64,000 nt of DNA from NCBI GenBank assembly GCA_963662155.1, contig OY759271.1, forward strand, positions 34,409,833 through 34,473,832, given 5' to 3'. The translations under genes were made by a program, and so were the position numbers. The DNA is from Lamellibrachia columna. Taxonomy: Eukaryota > Annelida > Polychaeta > Sabellida > Siboglinidae. This document shows, piece by piece, positions 37,085-48,017 of the stretch (position 1 is its first letter; every line of letters starts with the position of its first letter). The notes below the pieces were generated by a model. It did no database searches, was not told where the DNA came from, and saw only the letters and a list, made by a program, of their open reading frames with translations.

Positions 37085-37922
37085 CTGATATACAATGGTC
37101 CACCACTTATAAAGCCCCTATCACTCATCAGAGGCCACCTAACCATGCAGAAATAAGGCTTTTCCTTGACAATTCCCCTCACGAAAGACATTTGCGTGCG
37201 CGCGTGCGTGCGTGCGTGCGTGCGTGTGTGCGTGCGTGCGTGCGGGCGTGCGTGCACTAGAAATCCTGCTACCTAGCTGGTGTGTATTTTTGAAAACTGT
37301 GCACCCCGTTTCAGGGTCTAGGTCCGCCCTCGTGAGGGATTGTGGCAGGGAAGTTGGGGATGGAATGTTGGTCGTAAGAATTGGTGAGTTGGCCTCAAAA
37401 TAGGTGGGATTGGTGGTGAATGGACTCTAACAAATGGTGAAGGGGGAAATTTTAGGTTGTCCCCAAAACAGGTGGGATGTCGGAGGTTGATGTCTTTACA
37501 TCAGTGGTGACAATCACGGGCTCGTTCATGACAAGTGTCACCACCTTCTGGAGACAAACAGTCGACCAATGCCAATAATTCCGAAAGGGGCGGTGTCGTT
37601 TCAAATTGAATTTTTTATGTCACTATCGGGTGATGTTCTATGTGAAGTTTTGTTCTGTATTGTTCGTATTGTTTGTTTTGCGTGATGCCATCCGCGAACA
37701 GGTCCGCTAGGTGGTGCCACTGTAGTCACCAGACTGGCTCTCAGTCACATTACAACATCCCTCTTTCATTGTTTTTTTAAATACAGTGCAATTAATACGG
37801 AATGATAATATCCTACCAATTATCTGATAATTCAGTTAAAAAAACAAATGCTAGCCATCTAGCAGTAAGCAAATGAAACATGGTAGAAACATATTCTTTA
37901 AGCATATAATTAAGAATGTGAA

Positions 37923-39690
37923 TTACATAATCAGTAGCGTTCATAGCCTTCTCAACTACTACAAATTACGATCGTATCATATAATTAATCATGTTCATGA
38001 TCTTCTCAGCTGCTATGAATGTTCCACAACATCAATGTTCACTGAATTGTGTAGTCAACTGTTCACAGGTTAAATTTTACAGAAATTGCCGGAAGCAACG
38101 AATTAATCGCTGTGATGCACAGGAGGTGTTCGCACAATCCCATCCTGGTGGTGTGGATCGCGGTGTATGACTACACAAGTTCAAACTGTATAATTGATTG
38201 AATTGTCAAGAGAATGGGCGATGGCAAGAATAAAACACCATGAATTTGTTAACTGTTTTACATATGTAAACGAAAAGGTGGTCATTCTGTTTGCTTTATA
38301 CTTCGTATGTACACTCTGGTGTAGTTTTTATGGGAGACTGGGGCTAGTGGTATACAGGACCAAGTTGTTAAAGAGTTGTTTTACGAAAACATAGCACATA
38401 TATGGAGATACCATCGACAGTAGTTGGTTGGAAGTTCACCAGCAGACACACCGTCCAAAAATCGGGTGTTAAAAAAGACAAAATCAACGAGACGTGAACA
38501 AAAATGACTTTTTAACCACTTCATTGCTTTTTGGTATGCCCACATAATATTATCTCATGCAGCCACACTATATTTCGAGAATGAAACTTTAAACATGTCT
38601 ACTATATAGTATAAGGGGTTATGCCAAGTAGAAGTTAAATCAGCGAGTTGTGTGCTGATAATGACTGAAAGAACAACATTTATTTAACCGCGACTGTGAA
38701 TGTTTTATTTCACTTGTGAAGCATAAAGTAATTATTTATAACCTGTACTGCAAAGTGTCAAAAGTGTCAAACAAAAATAACAAATATATCAGAAGGGCGG
38801 GTTACACAAAGCTTGTTGGACTCAGTAAGCCACTGGCTTCCTTGTCAACTGGCTGTCTAGGTGTCTTGCCTTGGGTGACAATCTTGTTCAATCTTGTAAA
38901 ATTGTTATGGCACAGCCCTATTTGAGCAATTAATAAATATTGTACGATCCATTGAAATATGGATGTTCGTGCGTGAATGCGTACGTGTGTATCATTCAAT
39001 CAAGCAGAAGTCGCATTACATATATATTGCCATTCACTATTTCATACTCGATTCAATAATTTATATTCCATCCACAATTGTTTGTTATGTGAGAATCCGG
39101 GAAATGAGTCCTCTTTGGTAACTAAAAATGAAAAGCTTAAGATATGAAACTGTGAACACTTACATTGTTATGCACACTGCATATAACATGTATATGTGTG
39201 TATAATCCAGTTAATGTAACAACAGTAACGTGTACGAGTGACACTTGCTTTGCGATCCACGCGTTCTTTGCTGTAACAACATGCCCCGTATGATGTAACA
39301 ACATGCCCCGTATGATGTAACAATATGCCCCGTATGATGTAACAACATGCCCCGTATGATGTAACAACTTGCCCCGTATACGGGGCTAGTTGTTACAATG
39401 GAACTACAGTTTGGTATATCAATGGTATGGTACAATTTATTAACACGAATAATAAATTTACTGTATACGTTGACAGAAATAACTCATCTAACATACTTTT
39501 CACATACAGCGACTTTAGCTGAAAATTGTATTACATAATCAGTAGCATTCATAGCCTACTCAACTACTACAAATTACGATCGTATCATATAATTAATCAT
39601 GTTCATGATCTTCTCAGCTGCTATGAATGTTCCACAACATCAATGTTCACTGAATTGTGTAGTCAACTGTTCACAGGTAAAATTTTACAG
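37923..39690. other. 1,445-bp templated insertion flanked by a 160-bp duplication
   Basis: 37923-38082 and 39531-39690 are 160-bp direct repeats with about three mismatches. Between them 38086-39530 is a close copy of 35686-37063, differing by scattered substitutions and three extra 22-bp minisatellite units. The copy ends inside the TIR element, so it moved as arbitrary DNA and not by transposition. Confidence 0.85.
39272..39381 (+). repeat. 22-bp minisatellite, 5 copies
   Basis: Unit TGTAACAACATGCCCCGTAT plus GA; the last copy ends GTATAC. The source copy near 36872-36915 has only two units. Confidence 0.9.
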
Positions 39691-39850
39691 CTGGCATGCC
39701 TTTGTTTGATCTCAGTGACACTCTAGTTGATACAGGAGTAGGTGTCTTGCCTGGTGTGGTACACACAGAAGTAGATGCTGCTGTGTGCACTGACGGAGTA
39801 CTTGTCTTGGACTGGCACGGGACTTCGCATACTTCTTGGACTTGAGATCT

Positions 39851-39960
39851 GCAGGGCTAGGCAGATCCATTGTTGGCGTGTTACGAAAGTCTGGTGCTGC
39901 CCAATATCTAGCACTACTGGGCATTCGTAACACGCCAACAATGGATCTGCCTAGCCCTGC
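39851..39960. repeat. Perfect inverted repeat, 37-bp arms, 36-bp spacer
   Basis: 39851-39887 (starting GCAGGGCTAGGCAGATCCAT) is the exact reverse complement of 39924-39960. It lies at the 3' end of the decayed gypsy coding region. Confidence 0.95.
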
Positions 39961-40082
39961 TCAACGACTACATAACAGGCGTACATGTCATGGTCTGTTT
40001 GGGACATCGTGATACATCAAGAGTTCTATAGCAGGTGTGATTTCAAATATACGGCATGTTTCAGTGAGTATACCTTGCTACA

Positions 40083-40508
40083 CTACACTGTCCAATTCCG
40101 AGGATACATTTTCTCCAATGACACAGGTATCGTCCTGGGTCTACTGATCACAGGTGGGGCAGTTTCATCGACATGGAAACGAACTATTCCAGATAGTGTT
40201 GCAAGACTACCATCAAATACCTCGGGATAGTCCGACAGTACATCAGGTTCCTCAGATTCGTGAGTGGAGTGAATCTGTGCTAGATTCTCGTAGTTTACTG
40301 TGATCAGTTGCATGTATTCTGCAACTTTCCGACCTAACAGTGATGTGCAGTCGCTGTCTACTAATGTGAATTCGACACTGTAATTGCGACGACTCGAGGG
40401 ATTTCTTATTTTCAGTCGACATTTACCCACAGGATGGGTTGTTGTGCTGTTCCACATTTCTAGTGTGACGTCGGTGGGGGACAATGCGATATTCTTCACC
40501 ACCCTCAA
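40083..40508 (-). pseudogene. Gypsy element 4: protease C-term to RT N-term linker
   Basis: NYSVEFTLVDSDCTSLLGRK matches the end of the gypsy protease region. YPEVFDGSLATLSGIVRFHV then ISRPRTIPVSLE match the linker that leads into RT. The open frame ends at KMYPRNWTV, where the element is truncated before any RT catalytic motif. Confidence 0.75.
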
Positions 40509-40529
40509 AGGACAACGTTTATTGTCTCA

Positions 40530-41480
40530 CCAGGATCTACTTGGAATGTAATTGTCTGCTTGTGAATTTCAATGTGTGTGTATATTGGTTTCTTGTCGTC
40601 TGACACAGCATTGACAGTTTCTCAGGCTGTGCTGGTGATCTCGCACTCTGATTCGCTGCTGTCCTCCTCTCCGACAGCATACACTCGTGACTGTTTGCTG
40701 TGTACTCCATTCTTTCCAGGTCTGCATACCACAGCAAAGTGGTTTCTACGCTTGCACTTGGTGTATATGCTTCCCCATTGCGTCTTTGGACGACCTCCAT
40801 CTTTCTATTTGCGGAGGACATAAACCTTACTGATCTCTTCTTTGTCAGGATATACCTTCTTTATGTCTACTGTCATCTGCTTGCTGGCATTTGCACTTCT
40901 GCAAGTGTACAGCTTTTCAGATCAAGCTGTCTAATCTTCAAAAGTTCTTGTGTATTTTGTTGATAACCATCAAACCGAATGCCAAGGATAACTCTACTCC
41001 GGATCAGACTATTAGACACCCATTACAAGCGTAGAAACCATTGATATTTATATTGTCTTCGCGAGGTTCCGGAGACATGTCACGAAGCCATCAATGTTCT
41101 CATGGAGTTGTTTGTCACGCTTGTTGAAATTTCCCCAATAAAGTATGCCTCTAATTTCTGTATCATTGTTTGCAGATCATCGTTGGACTCATTGTGTCCA
41201 AATTCTAGAGCATTGAATATGTTGAGCACTGATCTCCCGCACAATGAATAAATACGGATTTTTTTACATCTGGTGGATGTTGTTCCAGCTTTGTGATTTT
41301 GGCATAATTGGTCTTTCTTGCTGCCACAACTTCATGTTCTCTTGGTCTTCAGGACCATCTCGAAGAGACAATGACTGGGGTGGGTTGACTCTGACCTGGC
41401 CTTGGTTTGCATCGTCATCATGATTTGACTTATTTGGTTCTATTATCGCCCGACTGTCTTAAAACACCACATTTTTTTCG
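40530..41480 (-). pseudogene. Gypsy element 4: gag, frameshifted
   Basis: Reading across frames on the minus strand gives recognisable gag blocks: ALEFGHNESNDDLQTMIQKL, LEAYFIGE, NSLIRSRVILGIRFDG and LDLKSCTLAEVQMPAS. These are the capsid blocks of Metaviridae gag (FEEGDDKYDVVIQKFEEY, IRDRIVLGI and KAIQICRAAE-like). Several frameshifts. The nucleocapsid zinc knuckles could not be placed. Confidence 0.65.
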
Positions 41481-41603
41481 TGCGTCGCTACAGTAGTTTC
41501 AGAGTTCGTGGGTTAAAGTGTAATCCCACCGCTGCCACCATACAGTGTAGAAGTACAGCAGGGGAGATTCCGCTAGGTGGTGCCACTCAGTCACATTACA
41601 AGA

Positions 41604-42333
41604 GTTACCTCATGTCCTCTAGTTCTACTATCTTTCTTGGGTGAGAGAATATATTCTATCAATATTTTCATAACCATTAAATATTTTAAAAACTTCAATT
41701 TGGTCTCCTCTTAACCTCCTTGTCTCTAGGGTTGTTAAACCACATTCTTATAGGCGTTCTTCATAACTAAGGTCTCTCATTTCTGGAAAATTTTAGTTGC
41801 TCTCCTCTGTATTCGTTCAAGCGTATCTATATCCTTCATACGATATGGTATCCACGCTTGTATGCAGTATTCTAAATGAGGCCTAACTGTTGCTTTATAC
41901 AGAGGTATAATTAGCTTTTTTCCTTGTATGTTATATTTCTTCTAATCAACCCAAGAAGTTGATTACACTTTGAAGCTGCAATACCACACTGTTCAGAAAC
42001 TTTCATATCAGCACTTATTGTACTCCTAAGCCCTTTTTTGCATTAGTCCCTTAAACAGTATCTTTCATTTTATAGTTTACATCCAAGTTCCCGTGTCCTA
42101 TATGTAGGCATTTACATTTCCATAATTTGCCTAGATCGTTTTGTAAACATTGTTCATCACCATCATTTTAACCTTTCTAAACAATTTTATGTCATCCGCA
42201 AATTTTAGTACGTTGTTTGTTATATTATCGTCCAAGTCATTGATATTTATATTAAGATTAATAAAGGTCCCAATACTGATCCTTGTGCTACCCCACATAT
42301 AACTTATTTCCAGTTTAAAACCTCCCTATCTAC
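41604..42333 (-). mobile_element. CR1-like LINE, 3' part (continues at 44242)
   Basis: The minus strand shows AQGSVLGPLLILI, FADDIKLF, CLHIGHGNLDVNYKMK-type sequence and the C-terminal ERLYKNVVxQP and NIDRIYSLTQER region. Its 5' continuation lies on the other side of gypsy element 1: joining 44242 to 42333 on the minus strand restores the reading RRQRVVVDREVLNWK across the junction. Confidence 0.8.
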
Positions 42334-42458
42334 TGTACTGATTTCTATCCAGAGGTTCATGAGACACATTGTTTATTTCGCCGTCTCTCTCCCTCTCCCC
42401 CACGGTGTCGCATATCGCATTGTCTCCCCGATATATCTAATGATCATGCTCATGCCAC
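42334..42458 (-). repeat. 3' LTR of gypsy element 1
   Basis: 125 bp sharing AATATATCTAATGAxCATGCT-type and CGTCTCTCTCCCTCTCCCC blocks with the 5' LTR; bounded by the polypurine tract and the TCTAC duplication. Confidence 0.85.
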
Positions 42459-42488
42459 TTCCTCCTTTCTCATGAGAGCTCGCAGACA

Positions 42489-43535
42489 TTAATGTTTCAG
42501 CGTTCCATGTGGGGCATTTCGCTCCTGCCAACTGGTATATATTTCGCTCCTGCCAACTAGTGTATATTCAACCGACGGCATTTCGCGAAGTACGCTTTTG
42601 TTGATCTTCGTCAGGTCAATGCAGATCTTGACATCGTCTTTCTTCGGGACTACGACCATCGGCGTACACCAATCAGTAGGTTGTTCGATTCTCATTATCA
42701 CTTCCATTTCTTCCATCTTTTTCAGCTCTTTCTTTGTTTTGGCCACCAGTGGCAGAGGTAGTCTTCGTGGTACGGTGATGGCGACAGGCTGGGCATCTTC
42801 CTTCAGGTTGATTGTGTAAGAACCTTCCATCTTGCCCGGTCCTTCAAAGAGATCCGATAACTCGTTCTGATAATCAGTTTTGTCTTCGACAGACTCAACT
42901 CTTCTGTTCAGTTGCAATGCCTCTATTGCTGGGTTGTCATGCAATGATTTGCGTACCCCTTTGACAACATAGATGTTCTGGGTTACTGCCCTGGTCTTTC
43001 CCCATAGGACGGATGTAAACATGCCCATAACTGTTAGAACGCTTGTTTCGCCAACACCAAAGAGTTTTTTGTCTGGTACTTTGAGAGGATTAACATCTTG
43101 CAGTTCCTTGTACACTTCCACTGGGAAGACAGTTTCGTCTGCACCAGTGTCAATGCGAAACTGAACGTTTGAATTTCCCAAATGTAGTGTTATCAGCCAT
43201 TGTTTATTGCTCGTTTTGTCCTCCACGGTGTCCATAAATGCGTAATCAGCACCATTGCTGTAATCGCGCACTGTTCCGATTTGTTTGCTGGACAAATAAA
43301 CTGATACAAAATGTCCCATTTTTGCACATTTGTGACACTTCACGTCTTTTGCTGAGCAACGTTGTTTCGAGTGCGGTTCCTTGCCACACCGTCTGCATGT
43401 CTTCTGAGTGTGATGCGAAGTTGGTCTGTTCCAGTTTTGCCTTGTTTTTTGAAAAACAGGTTTTGATTTCCCAACTTTTTGACATGGCCTTTTCCGCATC
43501 AACGTCAGTGGCGCCCTTTGCGGACTACTTCGCAC
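42489..43535 (-). pseudogene. Gypsy element 1 nucleocapsid, protease, RT start
   Basis: 348 open codons. Zinc knuckle 1 is CRRCGKEPHSKQRC (C-x2-C-x4-H-x4-C). Knuckle 2 is CHKCAKMGHFVSVY, with the last Cys replaced by Tyr. The protease active site is FRIDTGADETVFP. The RT starts with QPTDWCTPMVVVPKKDD, ICIDLTKINKSVLREM, then breaks at about 42565 where a 17-bp segment (GTTGGCAGGAGCGAAAT on the minus strand) is tandemly duplicated. The catalytic YxDD block is missing, so it is inactive. Confidence 0.85.
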
Positions 43536-43539
43536 AACC

Positions 43540-44080
43540 GTCTGCTGTTTTCTTACGCCCTCTTTCTGGCGTGCTTGGTCGACAGCCTTTTCAGAGCCAA
43601 TGTTGCGTCAAGTTGTTTTACAGACAATTGTTCGTCTCTTATTCCGACAACCAATCTGTTCATCACAAGATCGTCTCATAACGCCCCTTAACCACAGTGT
43701 TCTGCCAAAACTTATAGAGTGACGTGATGAAACAATTGATAGTTTCGCCGGACTTTAGTTTTCGCTGTTTTCTCTGGTTAAACTTTACCTTTTCATATAT
43801 CACGTTTCGGCTTTCGGTGAAATAGCTATCCAGTTTTCCCTTAACAGTGCCATATGCCTGTATTTCTTCGTCAGTCACACTGAGTGATGCTAGTATACCA
43901 TCTGCCTCATCGCCCATACTGTAGATCAGCGTGTTTACCTGGTCGTTTTTAAGTTTCGTGGACAGCTCTTACGTTTGTCTAAACCGGTCGAATCTTCTGA
44001 TCCATTTCGGTCATTCTACTGGATTCCTACAATCCATTGGCTGCGGCAGTGTTATCTGATACGATGGATTTACAGCCATA
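43540..44080 (-). pseudogene. Gypsy element 1 gag (capsid)
   Basis: From ATG at about 44079: MAVNPSYQITLPQPMDCRNP then an in-frame stop where family members have Trp (EW-P-K-W context), then KWIRRFDRFRQT. After a further stop comes GDEADGILASLSVTDEEIQA, YFTESRNVIYEKVKFNQRKQ and INCFITSLYKF, the usual capsid blocks. Two or three point lesions separate it from an open frame. Confidence 0.75.
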
Positions 44081-44098
44081 GTCCACTTCTTGGCACCA

Positions 44099-44236
44099 TG
44101 TACTGGTTTCTATTCAGCGAATGAGAGACACATGTTCATCAGACACATCATTTATTTCCCGTCTCTCTCCCTCTCCCCTCAGTGACGCATCTCGCATTTT
44201 CTCCCCAATATATCTAATGACCATGCTAATACCACA
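44099..44236 (-). repeat. 5' LTR of gypsy element 1
   Basis: 138 bp starting (minus strand) TGTGGTATTAGCATGGTC and ending CAGTACA, followed immediately by the primer-binding site. Confidence 0.85.
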
Positions 44237-44241
44237 TCTAC

Positions 44242-44395
44242 TACAACACGCTGTCTTCTGTCAGTCAGCCATTGTTCAACCCAGTCGGTTATGCCGTCCC
44301 CGATACCATGGGCTTTTAATTTAAGTAGCAATCTTTGATGTGGCACTATCACGTTTTCTGAAAATCTAAGTAGATAATGGTTACGTCTTTTAACA
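44242..44395 (-). mobile_element. CR1-like LINE RT fragment (upstream half of the one split by gypsy 1)
   Basis: Minus strand: IYLDF, then VPHQRLLLKLKAHGIGDGIT and WLTDRRQRVVVD, the palm blocks that precede the part at 42333. It is bounded on the other side by the 3' LTR of gypsy element 2. Confidence 0.8.
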
Positions 44396-44580
44396 ATAAA
44401 CTTGTAATATACTGACTTCACAGCGAACAACAAACAACGTGGTGAACGGACTTTTAATAAGAACGGAACGACGGACATTGACGTAATCTTCTGGAACAGT
44501 GATTGGCCCCACAGGCCCACGTGATTAGCCGTGGTGTTATAACACCGTCCGGTGCCTTATACAACGGTACAGACTTAACA
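44387..44580 (-). repeat. Putative 3' LTR of gypsy element 2
   Basis: Starts TGTTAAGTCTGTACCG right after the polypurine tract; includes TGTTATAACACCACGG and ends near TAACCA where LINE sequence resumes. No partner LTR in the window, so the outer end is approximate. Confidence 0.5.
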
Positions 44581-44884
44581 CTTCCTGCCTTTTAAATGTC
44601 TCAATTCCACATCTGAGCTTTTTCAAGACAAAATAAAAAAATACAAGTTATTGTCCGATCGTCCATTCTGTTCAACTACTGTCTCTAACACACGTAGTCC
44701 TTAAGTTTCACTGGAGCCCTCAACGGCCTTCCAGCATGGGTTGTTATCACCGTTGGCGTTGTGTAACTTCGACAGAAAGTGTTACAACCAACTGTTGTCC
44801 CACCGATTCCGTTGATTCGGTTGGTTGGTTCGGTTTTCTCGATACGGCTGGTTGAGTCGGCTTGGGTGGCTCTTCAAGTGGAAA

Positions 44885-45840
44885 CTAGTACTCGGAATGG
44901 TGTTCTTCTACAGTTTCGCCCTCCCCGTGGCCCGGTATTCCCAACCTCATTTTGTCCGCATGACGTCTCCACACAGTACCGTCTACCAGCACCCGGTACA
45001 AGACTGGGCTCATTCTCTCCAGCATTCTTCCCGGTAACCACTTTGATCCACCTCGGTAATTTCGTAGCCAGACTTCTCCCCCAGTCTGGTGAGAAGTCAA
45101 CATCTTGGTCTCATTTTGAAATAGTCGGGAGTCTACTACTCGCTTCACATTCGGTTTCAACAGATCTAGCCTTGATTTAAGGCTTCTCCCAAACAATAGC
45201 TGCGCGGTCGGGTTGTTGCATGCGGCGCAGTACGGTAGTTAAATAAAAACCTGTCAAGTTTGTGTTGCATGGATCGGTCTGTTCTGTCAGCGTTGACAGC
45301 GTTTTTGAAGCTTTGAACCATATGCCCCACTAAGCCATTTGTAGACGGATGATAAGGAGCGCCCGTCACGTGTCGTATCCCGTTCATTTCTTTGAAGTAC
45401 TTGAATTCTCCAGACATGCGTGAACTGTGATCCATTGTCTGACATTGGTTCCTCAGGCAAACCCATCCTTGCAAATAAGGATCGCAGTGTAGCTATAGTT
45501 TCAGCCGCAGTTGTGTTCCGCATCTCAACGATTTCAGGCCATTAGGTGTGGGCATCCGCTACGATCAAGAGCATTTTGCCTTGAAATGGTCCTCCAAAAT
45601 CAACATGCAGGCGTTGCCATGTAGACGCACTGTATTCCCATCGTTGCAGAGAAGCTTGTGCTGGGTTCTTTGCTTCCCACATGGCTTCTTCCACATGTCT
45701 TAGTCACTCCTTCGATTGCTTCATCCATTCGGGGCCACCAAACGTACTCTCGTGCTAAACCTTTCATCGTTACGGTTCCCGTGTGCACTTCGTGCAGAAT
45801 CTCGAGCACTTTACTTCGCAGTTTCGAAGAAACGACCACT
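44885..45840 (-). pseudogene. Gypsy element 2 integrase
   Basis: The zinc-binding start has ILHEVHTGTVTMKGLAREYV and WWPRMDEAIE. The core has PEEPMSDNGSQFT (a catalytic Asp, D-N-G), then VTGAPYHPSTNGLV (the region normally ending in the catalytic Glu), and FLFNYRTAPHATT. The C-terminal part has GEVWLRNYRGGSKWLPGRML and YRVLVDGTVWRRHADKMR. The blocks lie in several frames, so it is dead. Confidence 0.85.
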
Positions 45841-46325
45841 CAGTTACCCCACATCAGAATTCCTTGATGCAAAGTCAGCTCATCCTTACGACAGAGGTAA
45901 GGTGCGAAATGTGGATGTGGTTCAGCACCCAGCCTTACTCCACGAATGGCGCAACGCGAGAGAGCAGTGCGTCTCGGTTTGTTTCTCTTCAGATGTCCTT
46001 CTCTGTGACTGGTAATGTTTCAGTTACAGTCATATGAAACATTTCGATTTCATCCGGCTTGTCTTCTGGAGTTTGCGCCAGCGATAGACGAGACAACCCA
46101 TCGCAATTTGCGTGTTGTTTTGTTCCACGATACTCGATCTGATTCGAAACCGCACCAAGAAAGTAGTTGCGCCGCAGTTGTGACTGGTACCGCTTTACCA
46201 GGATCCATGATATAATTCAGGGATTCATGAAGTATGTGAAACGAAGACCGTCTAGGTAAGATTGGAATTTCCTAACGCCCCAGTAAAGCCCAAGTGATTC
46301 TTTCTCTATCTGCGCGAACTTTCTT

Positions 46326-47404
46326 TCAGTTGGCGTTAGTGAGCGCGATGCGTACGCTACGTGGTCTTTCACTTCCGTCTGACATCAGATGTGATAAGGC
46401 AGCGCCCAGCCCATACGACGAACTATCGCATGCCAGAATCAGAGGCAAGTCTGGGTTGAAATGTGTGAGTACTCGATCTTGAAGCAGAATCTCTTTAACG
46501 CTTCTGAAACCACGCTCTTGTTCTTCACCAACATATCCAGGTTTCCTCTTTCTGCAAAAGTTGATGCAAATGTGTAGCCAGATATGGCACGAAACGCGCA
46601 TAATACATCCCCAAGAAAGATCTGAACTGTCCAACGTTCTGATAAAGTGGTAGGTCAGCCATAGCCTTGACTTTCTTCGGTGACTGGTGAAGTCCCTCGG
46701 CGGATATGATGTGGCCCAAGTACTCAACTGAGTTCTGCAGGAATGTGCACTTCTCCTTGTTAGCTTTCAACCCATTTTCGTCCAGTCGTTCCAGCACTTT
46801 GTCAAGTGTTTCCATGTGTTCCTCTCTAGTTCAACCGGTGACAATGATGTCGTCAAGATAGCACTGGACACCAGGGATGTCTTGCGGGACGTGGTCCATG
46901 TCATACAGCAGGTGCTGATGCCACTCTATGAGGTAAGCGCTGGTACTGGTGCAACCCACGATGAGTATTGACAGTCACGTATGGCTTGGACTGTTCTTCA
47001 ACCTCCATCTGAAGGTACGCCTGTCTAAAATCAATCACACTGTATGGTTGACCACCAGAGAGATTAGCGTAGATCTCCTCAATTCGAGGAAGTGGATATT
47101 CGTCCGCATCAAGTTGAATATTTATGTTCACTTCAAAATCCCGACAAATTCGAACTTTGCCGTCCTTCTTCACCTGTGTCACTATCGGTGTCGCCCACTC
47201 ACTGTGGAAGATCCGTTTAATGATGCCTCGAGCTTCAAGTTGGTCTAACTCTCGTTCCACTGCTGGCTTGGGCGCCAAAGCGATGGGTCTAGCTTCCCAA
47301 AATCGAGGTTTCGGCTCCTCTTTCAGCTGAACCCGAGCCTTTATGTTGTTCAGTCGTCCAAGTTCATCAGAGAACACAGCTGCGCGTCGTAAGACTTCAA
47401 CCAA
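46326..47404 (-). pseudogene. Gypsy element 2 reverse transcriptase and RNase H start
   Basis: FSDELGRLNNIKARVQLKEE and ELDQLEARGIIKRIFHSEWA lead into YPLPRIEEIYANLSGGQPYS, IDFRQAYLQM and YVTVNTHRGL. The catalytic CYLDDIIVTG lies at about 46840-46870, then VEYLGHIISAEGLHQSPKKV, and the RNase H-like DPLPLILACDSSSYGLGAAL. Family resemblance is to the K02A2.6-type gypsy polyproteins. Frameshifts near 46900 and 46530. Confidence 0.85.
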
Positions 47405-47510
47405 GTATGGTCAACCTCTTACTCGTCCTATTGCGACTACCATATCTTTATGTCGGTCAGATGCCAAAGCGGCCATTTCCTCTAACTGAAATCTTGTACC
47501 GTTTTTATCT

Positions 47511-47860
47511 TCAATGTAGCGAACATCTCCAATATGTTTTGTGGTTACGATGGCAGGCTATGAAAAACAAAGCGTCTTCGCACGCCAATGTCGTCACATT
47601 TGGTCCTACTCTGTTTTTGCTCTCAGATGTAGGTGTCTTGTACATGTTTTGAGGACAATCTCGAGCACAGTGCCTAGCAGAACCACATATCCAACAAGTA
47701 CGACCGGTGCTAGATGTACTTGGGTTGAATTGACGTGATTGTGCTGAGCTGCTACGAAACCGATTCGGTATCCCCCTAGGTCGGTTTTTGTTCTCTCTCT
47801 CTCTCTCTCTCTCTTGTCCTCTAACATCACGACATTCACTCTTACTTTTATTGGGCATCC
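47511..47860 (-). pseudogene. Gypsy element 2 nucleocapsid zinc knuckle
   Basis: CWICGSARHCARDC (C-x2-C-x4-H-x4-C) with CPQNMYKT behind it, preceded by a Ser/Arg-rich segment and an (RE)n run from a GA repeat. Upstream coding sequence is replaced by the inverted copy starting at 47942. Confidence 0.75.
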
Positions 47861-48017
47861 ATATACCCGACTCGTTCAAGGAGATGTGTGGGATTGCAGA
47901 GCAGTATCTAAAAGCTTATCGCAAGTCGTTTCGACACTGGTGGATGCCCAATAAAAGTAAGAGTGAATGTCGTGATGTTAGAGGACAAGAGAGAGAGAGA
48001 GAGAGAACAAAAACCGA

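Larger units (their letters stand above)
33525..37703. other. Segmental duplication, copy Q (matches 6.56-10.4 kb)
   Basis: The 3' end and downstream flank of gene C repeat copy P block by block. It includes the ~590-bp tandem units (CGTCTACGGGGCT at 33961 and the diverged CATCTAAGGG at 34554) and a (GCGT)n tract at 37195-37255. Q differs by the TIR element at 35932-37084. No other gene is seen. Confidence 0.8.
37703..41601 (-). mobile_element. Gypsy element 4 (gag to protease/RT start), internally rearranged
   Basis: The minus-strand order is a short LTR-like end (41601-41542, starting TGTAATGTGACTGAG), a PBS-like TGGTGGCAGCGGTGGGA, gag (about 41480-40530) and the protease-to-RT linker (40508-40083). 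A C-terminal coding remnant follows (39933-39691), then non-coding DNA, a purine-rich GAAAGAGGGATG and a second LTR-like end TGTAATGTGACTGAG (37748 downward). Most of pol is missing. A 1.4-kb block of flanking DNA has been copied into the 3' part. LTR limits are tentative. Confidence 0.5.
42334..44236 (-). mobile_element. Gypsy element 1, complete ends, internally deleted
   Basis: The element starts TG and ends CA, with LTRs at 44099-44236 (5') and 42334-42458 (3'). A 5-bp target duplication TCTAC lies at 42329-42333 and 44237-44241. The PBS TGGTGCCAAGAAGTGG directly follows the 5' LTR, and the polypurine tract GAGAAAGGAGGAAG directly precedes the 3' LTR. It encodes gag, two zinc knuckles, protease and the first RT block; the rest of RT, RNase H and integrase are missing. 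It is inserted into a CR1-like LINE. Confidence 0.9.
44387..47863 (-). mobile_element. Gypsy element 2 (nucleocapsid to integrase, 3' LTR)
   Basis: The minus-strand order is zinc knuckle (about 47690), RT (47404-46830), connection/RNase H (46815-46326), integrase (45840-44885), polypurine tract AAAAGGCAGGAAG (44593-44581) and a 3' LTR starting TGTTAAGTCTG at 44580. Many frameshifts. The 5' LTR is not found; the 5' end is lost in an inverted duplication at 47779-48020. Confidence 0.8.
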
